A DNA stretch of 64,000 bases, taken from the NCBI GenBank assembly GCA_002729525.1, contig PBYI01000042.1, forward strand, positions 1-64,000. The letters are read 5' to 3'. Positions 46,703 through 55,973 of the stretch are shown here, one piece after another. The stretch is from Nocardioides sp. (lineage in GTDB: Bacteria; Actinomycetota; Actinomycetes; Propionibacteriales; Nocardioidaceae). The notes beneath the pieces were generated by a model. The model was not told the DNA's origin. It made no database searches and saw only the letters and a program-made list of their open reading frames with translations. The position numbers and the translations under genes were made by a program. Every line of letters begins with the position of its first letter. Positions within the stretch are counted from its first letter, which is position 1.

Positions 46703-47491
46703 CTACTGCGGGTCGGGCACCGCGTCGAAGGCGTCCGGCGTACCGATGAAGTGCGCGTGGTCGAACGGCCACACCAGCACGAAGACCTTGCCGACGATCA
46801 GGTCCAGCGGCACGAACGGCCGGTCGGGGTCGCAGGAGGCGTTCTTCGGCCCGCACAGCCGGTCGGAGGAGTCGGCCGAGGCGGCGCGGTTGTCGCCCAT
46901 CACGAAGATGCGGTCCTCGGGCACCGTCACCGACCAGTCACGTCGGCAGCCGTTCGGCATGGGGCCGTCGCAGTCGGCCTGGGGACGGATGAAGGCGTCC
47001 TCGTCCACCGAGACGCCGTTGACCTGGAGCTGTCCGAGGTCGTCGCAGCAGGTGACGGTGTCGCCGGGCAGCCCGACGACGCGCTTCACCAGGTGGCCGC
47101 CGGTCGGGTAGAGCCCGACCTTGGCCATGGCCTTGGCCAGCACGGTCTGCGGGCCAGGCTCCGGTCCGGCCAGCCACCCGCCCGGGTCCTCGAAGACCAC
47201 GACGTCGCCGCGGGACGGGGTGTCGTCGAACCAGCTGCTGACCTTCTGCACCAGGATCCGGTCGTTCTCGACCAGGCCCGGCTCCATCGAGGCCGACGGG
47301 ATGTAGAACGCCTGCACCAGGAAGGTCTTGATGATCAGGGCCATGCCCAGCGCCACGGCCAGGAGGATGATCGTCTCCAGCCACAGCGGCGTACGCCGTC
47401 GCTCGCGCCCGGTCGCCCCGCTGTCCCCGGAGGCGTCCGCGGAGGTCGCCTCGGCGTCGGACGGCGGGGGGGTGGCGTCGTCGTCGGGCAC
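46703..47491 (-). CDS. lepB: Signal peptidase I
   Basis: QAFYIPSASMEPGL (Ser nucleophile), RGDVVVFEDPGG, GGHLVKRVVGLPGDTV (Lys), FVMGDNRAASADSSD; GTG start with -10 TACATT 7 nt upstream. Confidence 0.93.
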   Translation of the reverse strand: MPDDDATPPPSDAEATSADASGDSGATGRERRRTPLWLETIILLAVALGMALIIKTFLVQAFYIPSASMEPGLVENDRILVQKVSSWFDDTPSRGDVVVFEDPGGWLAGPEPGPQTVLAKAMAKVGLYPTGGHLVKRVVGLPGDTVTCCDDLGQLQVNGVSVDEDAFIRPQADCDGPMPNGCRRDWSVTVPEDRIFVMGDNRAASADSSDRLCGPKNASCDPDRPFVPLDLIVGKVFVLVWPFDHAHFIGTPDAFDAVPDPQ

Positions 47492-47550
47492 GCAGGGGAA
47501 TGTACGCCAGGGTGTCGAGCCCGGGCAGCGTCCCTCCGGGGCGGTGCGGC

Positions 47551-49701
47551 TCAGCGGGCGACGACGACCGGCAGACGGAGGGTCGTGCCGTCGCTGCCGC
47601 GCCACACGACGTGCCCGTCGTCGACGCCGCCGCGCTGCGGCACGGGCGCGCTGACGCGGAACCTCGCGGTGGCGCCGGGTGCGAGCTCGAGGCGGTCCGG
47701 GCGCACCCGCACGTCGGAGCGCAGACCGCGCACCGTGGCGGTGTACGTCACCCGGCGGTCGCTGGTGCTGGTGAGACGTCGGGTGGTGCTCGCCCCGCCG
47801 GCGCGCAGCACCACCGAGGTCTCGTCGAGACGGGTGACCTCGCCGTCGTACCAGGCGCGGAACCGGCCGGCGGACACCAGCAGCGCCAGCGAGGAGCGGC
47901 GCCCGGGGCGGACCTCCCCGGCGCCCGCGCGCAGCACGGGAGCGCCCGGGACCGCGGACGTCGTGGTCACCAGGTCCGAGCGCACCCGGGCGGGCCGGTC
48001 ACCGCGGCCGAGGTGCACCGCCGCCACACCGGCGACGTACGCCGCCGCCACGGCCGTGCCGCTGGCGAAGTCCCACCCGGAGCCGTCCGGGACCGCGCCG
48101 AGCAGCCCGCTGGCGGGGGCCACCAGGTCGGGCTTCACGACGCCGTCGCGGGTGCTGCCGGTCGGGGACCACGGGGCCGGACGCGCGCGCCGCGCGGGTG
48201 TCGCGCTCGGGGCGAGCACGACCCGGGCGGCCGGGTGCTCGGCGAGCCAGCGGCCGAACCGGACGCCGTCGTCGGCGTCGAGGTGGATCGTCGGCACGTG
48301 GTGCGGGTCGGCCTGCACGTCCGCGCCGGCCCGGGAGCCCGGGCGGGCCCGGTTGACGAGCACCATGGCGGCGCCGTCGGCGAGGGCGACGGCGCGGGAC
48401 TTGTCGACCCGGCCGATCCGGCCGCGCTCGCACAGCACGGCGGCGCCGGCGACCTGCGCGGCGTCGAGACTGCCGGGTGCGCAGACCCGGGCGTCGGAGG
48501 ACCGGGCGGCGGTGGTCGCGACGTCGGCGCCCCGGACGACCCGGACGGGTCCGACGCGCCCGCGCGACAGCATCGCGCCGGTCAGGGTCGGTCCGTCCGG
48601 CAGCAGCAGTCGCCCACGGGGCTCGGTGCCGGCGAGCGCACCCACGGTGGTCACCCATGGGACGGGGTGCGCCGCGCCGGCGTCGTCGGTGCCGCGGTCG
48701 TCACCCGCGGCCGCCGCGACGACCACCCCGGACTCGGCCGCGCCCAGGAGGGCCAGGTCGAGCGCGTCGACGGTGGCCGGCCCGCCGACCGAGAGGCTGA
48801 GCACGTCGACGCCGTCGGCGGTCGCGTCGTCGACGGCGCTGACCAGGTCGGTGGTCGAGCAGCCGTCGTCGTCGGGGTCGGGGGCGCTCCAGCAGGCCTT
48901 GTAGACCGCGAGCGAGGCGTCCGGTGCGCGGCCGCCGTGTCGGCCCAGGTCCGTGCCGGCGACGGACGCGGGCACTCCGGCGTTGCCGGCCGCGACCGAG
49001 GCGACCAGGGTGCCGTGGCCGTCGGTGTCGAGGGGCGAGAGCGCCGCCGACGAGGCGACCGCGTCGGCGCCGAACCCGTCGACGTACCACCGGGCGGCCA
49101 CGACCTTGCCGCCGCAGTCGGAGGCCGACCAGCCGGGGCCGTCCTCGCAGTGGTCCGGGTCGAGCGGAGCGGGTCCGGCCGTGACACCGGCGAACGACGG
49201 CGCGTCGACGTCGATGCCGGTGTCGACGACGCCGACCACCACGCCGCTCCCGCCCCGGGCCGCGCCGGTCGTGCGCGCTCCTCCCGGCACCGCGCCGGCC
49301 GCGGCCCGACGCGACCCGGCGAGCGGGCGCACCGAGTCGGCCTCGACGAGCTGCACGTCGGGCTGCGCCCGGAGCACGTCGGCCTGGTCCTCGGTGACCC
49401 GGACGGCCAGCCCGACGAGCGCGTCGCTCCACCGGGCCACCACCTCGACGTCCGAGCCCTCGTCGTCCACCGCCGCCAGCACCCGGTTCTGCCGGGCCAG
49501 CGCGGTGTAGCGCGCCAGTACGCCGGCGGCGTCGTTCGCGGCCGCCGCCACGCCGGGGCCGTCGAGCACGACGACGTACAGCCGGGTGGTGTCGCGGGCC
49601 TGCGCGGGCGCGCCGAGCGGGGCCGCGACCAGCGCGGTCGCGGCGACCAGGGCGGCGACCAGCGCGGTCACCACCTGCCGTCCCCCGGCACGGAGCCCCA
49701 T
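47551..49701 (-). CDS. S8 (subtilisin-like) family secreted protein, predicted catalytically inactive
   Basis: Signal peptide; VVDTGID and DTDGHGTLVASVAAGN present, but Ser motif reads FASGTAVAAAYVAG (Ser to Ala) and oxyanion motif AAAAGDD (Asn to Asp). Confidence 0.88.
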   Translation of the reverse strand: MGLRAGGRQVVTALVAALVAATALVAAPLGAPAQARDTTRLYVVVLDGPGVAAAANDAAGVLARYTALARQNRVLAAVDDEGSDVEVVARWSDALVGLAVRVTEDQADVLRAQPDVQLVEADSVRPLAGSRRAAAGAVPGGARTTGAARGGSGVVVGVVDTGIDVDAPSFAGVTAGPAPLDPDHCEDGPGWSASDCGGKVVAARWYVDGFGADAVASSAALSPLDTDGHGTLVASVAAGNAGVPASVAGTDLGRHGGRAPDASLAVYKACWSAPDPDDDGCSTTDLVSAVDDATADGVDVLSLSVGGPATVDALDLALLGAAESGVVVAAAAGDDRGTDDAGAAHPVPWVTTVGALAGTEPRGRLLLPDGPTLTGAMLSRGRVGPVRVVRGADVATTAARSSDARVCAPGSLDAAQVAGAAVLCERGRIGRVDKSRAVALADGAAMVLVNRARPGSRAGADVQADPHHVPTIHLDADDGVRFGRWLAEHPAARVVLAPSATPARRARPAPWSPTGSTRDGVVKPDLVAPASGLLGAVPDGSGWDFASGTAVAAAYVAGVAAVHLGRGDRPARVRSDLVTTTSAVPGAPVLRAGAGEVRPGRRSSLALLVSAGRFRAWYDGEVTRLDETSVVLRAGGASTTRRLTSTSDRRVTYTATVRGLRSDVRVRPDRLELAPGATARFRVSAPVPQRGGVDDGHVVWRGSDGTTLRLPVVVAR

Positions 49702-49789
49702 GTGCCCTCCTTCGAGCGAACGTCCATCCTCTCTCACCCCGCCAGGTGACGCCACGGGTGCGTCCAGACCGGGCCGTACGCTCGCCGCC

Positions 49790-50395
49790 GTGGCACCAGT
49801 CATCGGCTTCGACCTCGACCTCACCCTCATCGACACCCGCCCCGGCGTGGCCGCGGTGCTCGAGGTGCTCGGCGAGGAGCTCGGCGTGGACCTGCCGGTG
49901 GCCGACCTGGTGCACCAGCTCGGCCCGCCTCTGGACGTGATGCTCGCCCCGCACCTGCCGGCGGACGCCGTCGGGCCGGCGGGTGACCGCTTCCGCGAGC
50001 TCTACCCGTCGCTGGCGATCAAGACGGTCCCGCTGCTGCCCGGAGCCCGCGACGCGGTCGCGGCGGTCAAGGAGGTCGGCGGTCGGGTGCTCGTGGTGAC
50101 CGGCAAGTACCCCGCCAACGCCCAGCGCCACGTCGACCACCTCGGGCTGGCGATCGACCACCTCGAGGGCTGGGTGTGGGGCACCGGCAAGGCCGACGTG
50201 CTGCGCCGCGAGGGCGCGCTGGCGTACGTCGGCGACCACGTCCACGACGTCGAGGGCGCGCTCGCCGCGGGGGTCACCAGCGTGTCCGTCCCGACGGGCG
50301 GCAGCAGCCGGGCGGACCTCGAGGCAGCCGGCACCCACGTCGTGCTCGACAGTCTCCTCGAATTCCCCTCCTGGCTGGCGGGGGTCGTGGCCTAG
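49790..50395 (+). CDS. HAD-superfamily hydrolase
   Basis: VIGFDLDLTLIDTRPGV (DxDxT), VLVVTGKYPANAQRHVDHLGL, YVGDHVHDVEGALAAGVTSVSV. Confidence 0.9.
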   Translation: MAPVIGFDLDLTLIDTRPGVAAVLEVLGEELGVDLPVADLVHQLGPPLDVMLAPHLPADAVGPAGDRFRELYPSLAIKTVPLLPGARDAVAAVKEVGGRVLVVTGKYPANAQRHVDHLGLAIDHLEGWVWGTGKADVLRREGALAYVGDHVHDVEGALAAGVTSVSVPTGGSSRADLEAAGTHVVLDSLLEFPSWLAGVVA

Positions 50396-50466
50396 TCTGT
50401 GACGCCGGCCCGACCAGGGCCGGTCGCGAGCAGCAGACCCGGTACGACCAGCAGGTGAGGAACGCA

Positions 50467-50862
50467 GTGCCCAACGGCAAGGTGAAGTGGTACGACGCCC
50501 AGAAGGGCTTCGGCTTCCTGTCCCGCGAGGACGGTCCGGACGTCTACGTGCACGCCGACGCGCTGCCCGCCGGCACGACCTCGCTCAAGCCCGGCACCCG
50601 GGTGGAGTTCGGCGTCGCCCAGGGCCGACGCGGCGACCAGGCGCTCCAGGTGAAGGTCCTCGCCGCCCCGTCGTCGGTCAGCCGCAACCGCTCGCAGGCC
50701 CGCCGCAAGCCGCCCGAGGAGATGGCCTCCATCGTCGAGGACGTCATCCGGCTCCTCGACGACGTCGGCGAGACCTACCGCCGCGGTCGTCACCCCGAGG
50801 CCCGCACCGCAGCCCCTGCGGCCAAGCTGCTGCGCGCGCTGGCCGACGAGCTCGAGCTCTGA
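50467..50862 (+). CDS. Cold-shock domain protein with C-terminal extension
   Basis: NGKVKWYDAQKGFGFLSREDGPDVYVHADAL (RNP1/RNP2), then about 65 aa helical extension EEMASIVEDVIRLLDDVGETYRRGRHPEARTAAPAAKLLRALADELEL. Confidence 0.92.
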   Translation: MPNGKVKWYDAQKGFGFLSREDGPDVYVHADALPAGTTSLKPGTRVEFGVAQGRRGDQALQVKVLAAPSSVSRNRSQARRKPPEEMASIVEDVIRLLDDVGETYRRGRHPEARTAAPAAKLLRALADELEL

Positions 50863-50885
50863 GGCGCTAGCCCCACCCGGCGCCG

Positions 50886-52385
50886 CTACGCCGTACGACG
50901 TGCGGTGCGGCGCGGGCGTGACGAGAGCACGAAGAGCGTCCAGGCCGCGAGCACCGCGAAGCCGACGCCGAGCCCGAGGTGCGGCACCTGCGGCATCGCG
51001 ATGCCGACGAACCCGCCGACCACCCAGGCGAGCTGGAGCGTGGTGTCGCTGCGGGCGAACGCCGAGGCCTGCACGTGCACCGGCACGTCGCTCTGGATGG
51101 TCGAGTCGAGGCTGACTTTGGCCAGCGCCTGGGCGAGGCCCGCGCCGAGGCCGAGCAGGGCGAGCGTCAGTACGCCGTAGAGCAGCGCGCCGAACAGCAC
51201 TGCGGCCAGGTCGATGAGCAGGGCGACCGTCACGGTGATCGCCGGGTTGACCTTCTTCAGCATCGAGGCCAGCAGGATGCCGATCGCGTTGCCGGCGCCC
51301 GCGCCCGCGACGACCACGCCCAGCAGCAGCTCGGGCCGGTCCTCCCAGCCGGCGAGCGGCTCGTCGCGCAGCAGGAAGGCCATGTACATGGTGAGGAAGC
51401 CCGACAGCCAGCGCGGGCCGAGGTTGGCGCGCAGGGCGTAGGCGACCGAGGCCGGGATGCGGGTGCCCCGGCGGCGGCCGGGCTCCAGCGGACCGCCGCG
51501 CAGCGACTGCTCGCCGGCCGACGAGTCGACCTTGGGCGGCAGCAGGATGGCTGCCACCGTGCCGATCACGAAGACGGCGAATGCGTACCGCAGCGTCCAG
51601 TCGGGCCCGGCCAGCGCCGCGGCGCCGGCGATCGGCGCCGACAGGCTCGCGCCGACGATGCCGGCCAGCGACACCCGCCCGTTGGCCTTGACCAGGGTGA
51701 TCTGCTCCGGTCGCAGCCGCGGCACCGCGGCGGCGCGCGTCACGCCGTACGCCTTGGACGCCACGAGCACGCCGAGCGCGGTCGGGTAGAGCAGCGCGGA
51801 CTCGTCGACGACGACACCGGCGAGCACCCAGCACAGGAACGCCCGCAGCGCGAAGGTCGATCCGATCGCCCAGCGACGGCCGTGGCTGAACCGGTCGAGG
51901 AACGGTCCGATCAGCGGCGCGACGATCGCGAACGGCAGCATCGTCAGACCGAGGAACAGTGCGGTCTGGCTGCGGGCCTCCGCCGTGGCGCCGGCGAAGA
52001 AGACGGTGGTCGCCAGCGAGATCGCGACCGCGGCGTCACCCGCGGCGTTGGCGGCGTGCAGGTAGATCAGCCGGTTGAGGCCCGACTGCTCGGCGCCCTG
52101 GGCGCCGGCTGCCCGCTTCGCCTGCCCGACGGCGTACCGGCCCGCTCGACCGGCGCCCCGGGCCGCGGCCCTCGAGCCGACGGCTGCGCCGTGCGCGGTC
52201 GCCCGCGCCCCGGTGCCCAGTGACCGGCCCACCGCGGCGGCGCGACGCGCGGCGTCGCTGCCGCCGGTGTCGGCGGTCCCGTGCGGTTCCTCCGGGGCCG
52301 TCGTGCCCGCCGGCCCCGGGGGTGGGGGCGGCGGCCAGCCGCCCGGGGGCGGCGGCGGGGGAGGGGACGAGGTCACGGGCGTCAT
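50886..52385 (-). CDS. MFS transporter with Pro/Gly-rich N-terminal extension
   Basis: About 12 hydrophobic segments; IVAPLIGPFLDRFSHGRRWAIGSTF; N-term SSPPPPPPPGGWPPPPPPGP. Confidence 0.88.
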   Translation of the reverse strand: MTPVTSSPPPPPPPGGWPPPPPPGPAGTTAPEEPHGTADTGGSDAARRAAAVGRSLGTGARATAHGAAVGSRAAARGAGRAGRYAVGQAKRAAGAQGAEQSGLNRLIYLHAANAAGDAAVAISLATTVFFAGATAEARSQTALFLGLTMLPFAIVAPLIGPFLDRFSHGRRWAIGSTFALRAFLCWVLAGVVVDESALLYPTALGVLVASKAYGVTRAAAVPRLRPEQITLVKANGRVSLAGIVGASLSAPIAGAAALAGPDWTLRYAFAVFVIGTVAAILLPPKVDSSAGEQSLRGGPLEPGRRRGTRIPASVAYALRANLGPRWLSGFLTMYMAFLLRDEPLAGWEDRPELLLGVVVAGAGAGNAIGILLASMLKKVNPAITVTVALLIDLAAVLFGALLYGVLTLALLGLGAGLAQALAKVSLDSTIQSDVPVHVQASAFARSDTTLQLAWVVGGFVGIAMPQVPHLGLGVGFAVLAAWTLFVLSSRPRRTARRTA

Positions 52386-52466
52386 CCTCTCCCGCCACCG
52401 GTCACGACACGGCACGACCCGCCCCGGTCTGACAGACGACGGTGTCATCGGTCATGCTTGGCGGTC

Positions 52467-53243
52467 GTGAGCCCGTCGTCCCGCACGCAGCCCGACTCCG
52501 CCGCCGCCGCCGCGGTCGACGACGCGCGGGCGGCGCTCCTGCAGGAGGTGCCCGCCTCCGAGGTGGGCGACCACCTCGGCGCCGTCGCCGAGGACACCCG
52601 CGTCGTCAGCCACCTGTTCGGCTGCGATCGGCCCGGCTACCGCGGCTGGCACTGGTCGGTGACCGTCGTGCGCGCCTCGCGGCAGCGCAAGGTCACGGTG
52701 CTCGAGGTCGTGCTCCTCCCGGGCGACGAGGCCATCGTGGCGCCCGCGTGGGTGCCCTACCGCGAGCGGATCCAGCCGGGCGACATGTCGCCTGGCGACC
52801 TGCTGCCGGTCGACGACGACGACCCGCGACTGGTGCCGACGTACGCCTTCGGCGACGACCCGCTCGACGCCGACGACAAGGCGCAGGTCCGCGAGGTCGC
52901 CAAGGACCTCGGCCTCGGCCGGGTCCGCACCCTCTCGCCCGAGGGCCGCGACGCCGCCGCGCAGCGCTGGTACGACGGCCAGGGTGGCCCCGCGAGCCCG
53001 CTGGCCCAGCAGGCGCCGGAGCCGTGCTCGACGTGCGGGTTCCTCCTGCGGATCGCCGGCCCGCTGAGCGAGACCTTCGGCGTCTGCGCCAACGGCGACG
53101 CCAACGACGACGGCCGGGTCGTGGCGCTCGGCCACGGCTGCGGCGCGCACTCCGAGGTGCGCCTGGCCAAGAAGCACCAGCCGCAGCCGCTGCCCGACCA
53201 CGTGCACGACACCCTCAGCGCGGGTCCGGTCGAGGAGTTCTGA
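52467..53243 (+). CDS. DUF3027 domain protein
   Basis: HLFGCDRPGYRGWHWSVTVVRASRQRKVTVLEVVLLPGDEAIVAPAWVPYRERIQPGDMSPGDLLP, EPCSTCGFLLRIAGPLSETFGVCANGDANDDGRVVALGHGCGAHSE. Confidence 0.9.
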   Translation: MSPSSRTQPDSAAAAAVDDARAALLQEVPASEVGDHLGAVAEDTRVVSHLFGCDRPGYRGWHWSVTVVRASRQRKVTVLEVVLLPGDEAIVAPAWVPYRERIQPGDMSPGDLLPVDDDDPRLVPTYAFGDDPLDADDKAQVREVAKDLGLGRVRTLSPEGRDAAAQRWYDGQGGPASPLAQQAPEPCSTCGFLLRIAGPLSETFGVCANGDANDDGRVVALGHGCGAHSEVRLAKKHQPQPLPDHVHDTLSAGPVEEF

Positions 53244-53270
53244 GCCGGCCCGGCCGTCGCGGCCGGGTCC

Positions 53271-53558
53271 TCAGGCGGAGGCGTCGCGCTCGCGGCGCGC
53301 CTTGCGCCGGCGGCGTACGTACTCCAGGCCGAGCAGGCCCAGGCCGGTGCCGGCCGCGCAGGTCCACAGCCACCACGTGTGGCCGTCGTCGACGAGACGG
53401 TCGTAGAACGGCAGCAGCGCGATCCCGGCGAGGAAGAACAGTCCGGTGCCGACCTCCACGGTGCGCACGCCGTCGACGTCGAGCGGCTGCACGGGCGCCA
53501 CGACGTAGGTCCGGTCGCCGATCTCGTGCTGGGTCGGCTGCTCGTCGCGCAGCTCCAC
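53271..53558 (-). CDS. DUF2530-like small membrane protein
   Basis: PLDVDGVRTVEVGTGLFFLAGIALLPFYDRLVDDGHTWWLWTCAAGTGLGLLGLEYVRRRR; -10 TAGGGT 7 nt upstream of GTG. Confidence 0.82.
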   Translation of the reverse strand: MELRDEQPTQHEIGDRTYVVAPVQPLDVDGVRTVEVGTGLFFLAGIALLPFYDRLVDDGHTWWLWTCAAGTGLGLLGLEYVRRRRKARRERDASA

Positions 53559-53563
53559 GGGCC

Positions 53564-54175
53564 TCACCCTACCGACCCGGCGTCCGGGACGGTCCCGGCG
53601 TGCGACAGGGCGGTGGCCAGCTCCGCCTCCGTCGCCGCGACCCGCCACCACGCCGAGCGCCAGGTGAGCCGCACGCCGTCGGCCTGGACCATCCGGACGG
53701 TCGACTCCTGGCCGTCGCAGAAACAGTCCCAGCCGACGCGGTCCCCGGCCACGCCACCGTACGTCGGCACGTCCTCGTCGAGCCTCAGGTGGAGCACCGC
53801 GTCGTCGCCGTAGGACTCGCCCTCGTCCACCGCGTACGGCGCCTGGGCGTCGCGCACGCTGTCGAGGCCGTCGTCGGCGGCGACCAGGGAGACCTCCTCG
53901 TCGGCGACCTCGCCGGCACCGCCCGGCTCGGGCCGGCCGCGCACGGTCCGGGTCCAGGTGCACCGCCGGTCGCCGGCGCTGAAGCCGGCCGGCAGGTCGA
54001 CGGCGACCGTCACCGGTCCGTGCCCGGATCGCACCTCGCAGGTCGCCCTCGTGGTGCCGGGCGGTGCGCCGCCGGCCGCGGGCAGCGCGGCGGGCTGGTC
54101 GGCGGCGCACGCGGTGACCAGCGCGGCCGAGACCACGCCGGCGAGCAGCGGTGGGACGGACCGTCGGGGGAGCAC
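53564..54175 (-). CDS. Hypothetical lipoprotein
   Basis: Signal/lipobox-like VSAALVTACAADQ; balanced composition; GTG 54175. Confidence 0.65.
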   Translation of the reverse strand: MLPRRSVPPLLAGVVSAALVTACAADQPAALPAAGGAPPGTTRATCEVRSGHGPVTVAVDLPAGFSAGDRRCTWTRTVRGRPEPGGAGEVADEEVSLVAADDGLDSVRDAQAPYAVDEGESYGDDAVLHLRLDEDVPTYGGVAGDRVGWDCFCDGQESTVRMVQADGVRLTWRSAWWRVAATEAELATALSHAGTVPDAGSVG

Positions 54176-54212
54176 GTGCCCAGTGTGCGCGTCTGCCCGC
54201 CGCCCGGGAATA

Positions 54213-54227
54213 GTTAGCAGAGGTAAC
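54213..54227. promoter_or_regulatory. Candidate MarR operator GTTAgcagaggTAAC
   Basis: Inverted GTTA/TAAC half-sites in the divergent intergenic region 13 nt upstream of the marR-like start. Confidence 0.5.
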
Positions 54228-54240
54228 GAGTTCACCTGGC

Positions 54241-54690
54241 GTGCCCACCGTGCAGTCCGTCGTCCGCACCGACGCGGGGCTCGCCTCCGAGCTCCGCGTG
54301 TCGGTGATGCGCCTGCGCCGCCGGCTGGTCTCCGAGCGCAGCCCCGACCACGCCCTGAGCCTCACCGCCGCGGCCGTGCTCGGAGCGCTCCACCGCTGCG
54401 GCGACCTCACCCTCGGTGCGCTCGCCGCCCGCGAGCGGGTGCGCCCGCCGAGCATGACCCGCACCGTCACCGCCCTCGAGGAGCTGGGGTACGTCGTACG
54501 CCGCCCCGACGAGCGCGACGGCCGCGCGGTGCTGGTGCACCTCACCGACCTCGGACGCTCCACCGTCCTCGACGACCGGCGCCGCCGCGACGAGTGGCTC
54601 GCCCGTCGCTTGCGCGACCTCACCCCCGACGACCGCGACGTGCTGCGTCGCGCCGCCCCGATCCTGGAAAGGCTGGCCGACATCGATTGA
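54241..54690 (+). CDS. MarR-family transcriptional regulator
   Basis: LTLGALAARERVRPPSMTRTVTALEELGYVVRRPDERDGRAVLVHLTDLGRSTV wHTH. Confidence 0.92.
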   Translation: MPTVQSVVRTDAGLASELRVSVMRLRRRLVSERSPDHALSLTAAAVLGALHRCGDLTLGALAARERVRPPSMTRTVTALEELGYVVRRPDERDGRAVLVHLTDLGRSTVLDDRRRRDEWLARRLRDLTPDDRDVLRRAAPILERLADID

Positions 54691-55973
54691 GCCCCACGTT
54701 CCGCTCCCTCGCCAACCCCAACTACCGCCGCTACGCCCTCGGCTCGCTGGTGTCCAACACCGGCACCTGGATGCAGCGCATCGCCCAGGACTGGATGGTC
54801 CTCGCCCTGGGCGGCGCCGGCACCGGCCTGGGCATCACCACCGGCCTGCAGTTCCTGCCGGTCCTGCTGCTCTCGCCGTACGCCGGCGTGGTCGCCGACC
54901 GGTTCGCCAAGCGCCGGCTGCTCCAGGTCACCCAGGGCACGATGATGCTCTCGGCGCTCGCGCTCGGCCTGCTCGCCGTCACCGGTCAGGCGCAGCTGTG
55001 GCACGTCTACGTGCTCGCGCTGGTGCTCGGTGCGGGGTCGGCCTTCGACGCGCCGGCGCGCCAGTCGTTCGTCTCGGAAATGGTGGGGCCTGACGACCTG
55101 ACCAACGCCGTGGGGCTCAACTCCGCGTCGTTCAACGCCGCCCGCCTGGTCGGCCCGGCGCTCGCCGGTCTGCTGATCGGGGCGTTCGGCGGCGGGGTCG
55201 AGGCCACGGGGTACGTGGTGCTGCTCAACGCCGCGAGCTTCCTCGCCGTGATCGGTCAGCTCCAGCGGATGGACGTCGCGCGACTGCACTCCCCGCGCCC
55301 GGTGGCCCGTCGACCGGGCGCGCTGCGCGAGGGCGTCTCCTACGTGCGCAGCCAGCCGCGGATGGTGATGGTGCTGGTGATCGTGTTCTTCGCCGGCACG
55401 TTCGGGATGAACTTCCAGATCACCTCGGCGCTCATGGCGACCGAGGTCTTCGGCAAGGGCGCGGGGGAGTTCGGGCTGCTCGGCTCGGCGCTCGCCGTCG
55501 GGTCGCTCACCGGCGCGCTGCTCGCCGCGCGCCGGGTGCGGGTCCGCCTACGTCTGCTCGTCCTGGCGGCCCTGGCCTTCGGCGTCGCCGAGCTCGTGGC
55601 GGCCGCGGCGCCGTCGTACTGGACCTTCATGGCGGTCTCGCCGTTCATCGGGCTGTTCACGCTGACCCTGCTCAACTCCGCCAACGCGACGATGCAGCTG
55701 AGCGCGGCCCCCGAGCTGCGCGGGCGGGTGATGGCGCTGTACATGACCATCGTGATGGGCGGTACGCCGCTGGGCGCGCCCCTCATCGGCTGGGTCGGCG
55801 AGCACCTCGGCGCCCGGTGGACCCTGGTCGCCGGCGGTGCCCTCACCATCGCCGGTGCGCTGCTCGCCGCGGCCGTCTACGCTCGCCTCACCGGCGGTCG
55901 TGACCACCTCGTCGAGGTGCTCCGGGCCGAGCGCGCGCAGCGCCACCCGGCCGGTGCTGCCCGCGCATTTTGA
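54687..55973 (+). CDS. MFS transporter (DUF894/enterobactin exporter-like)
   Basis: LANPNYRRYALGSLVSNTGTWMQRIAQDWMVLALGGAG, ADRFAKRRLLQVTQ, FDAPARQSFVSEMVGPDDLTNAVGLNSASFNAARLVGPALAGLLI; TTG start overlaps marR stop. Confidence 0.92.
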   Translation: MSPTFRSLANPNYRRYALGSLVSNTGTWMQRIAQDWMVLALGGAGTGLGITTGLQFLPVLLLSPYAGVVADRFAKRRLLQVTQGTMMLSALALGLLAVTGQAQLWHVYVLALVLGAGSAFDAPARQSFVSEMVGPDDLTNAVGLNSASFNAARLVGPALAGLLIGAFGGGVEATGYVVLLNAASFLAVIGQLQRMDVARLHSPRPVARRPGALREGVSYVRSQPRMVMVLVIVFFAGTFGMNFQITSALMATEVFGKGAGEFGLLGSALAVGSLTGALLAARRVRVRLRLLVLAALAFGVAELVAAAAPSYWTFMAVSPFIGLFTLTLLNSANATMQLSAAPELRGRVMALYMTIVMGGTPLGAPLIGWVGEHLGARWTLVAGGALTIAGALLAAAVYARLTGGRDHLVEVLRAERAQRHPAGAARAF

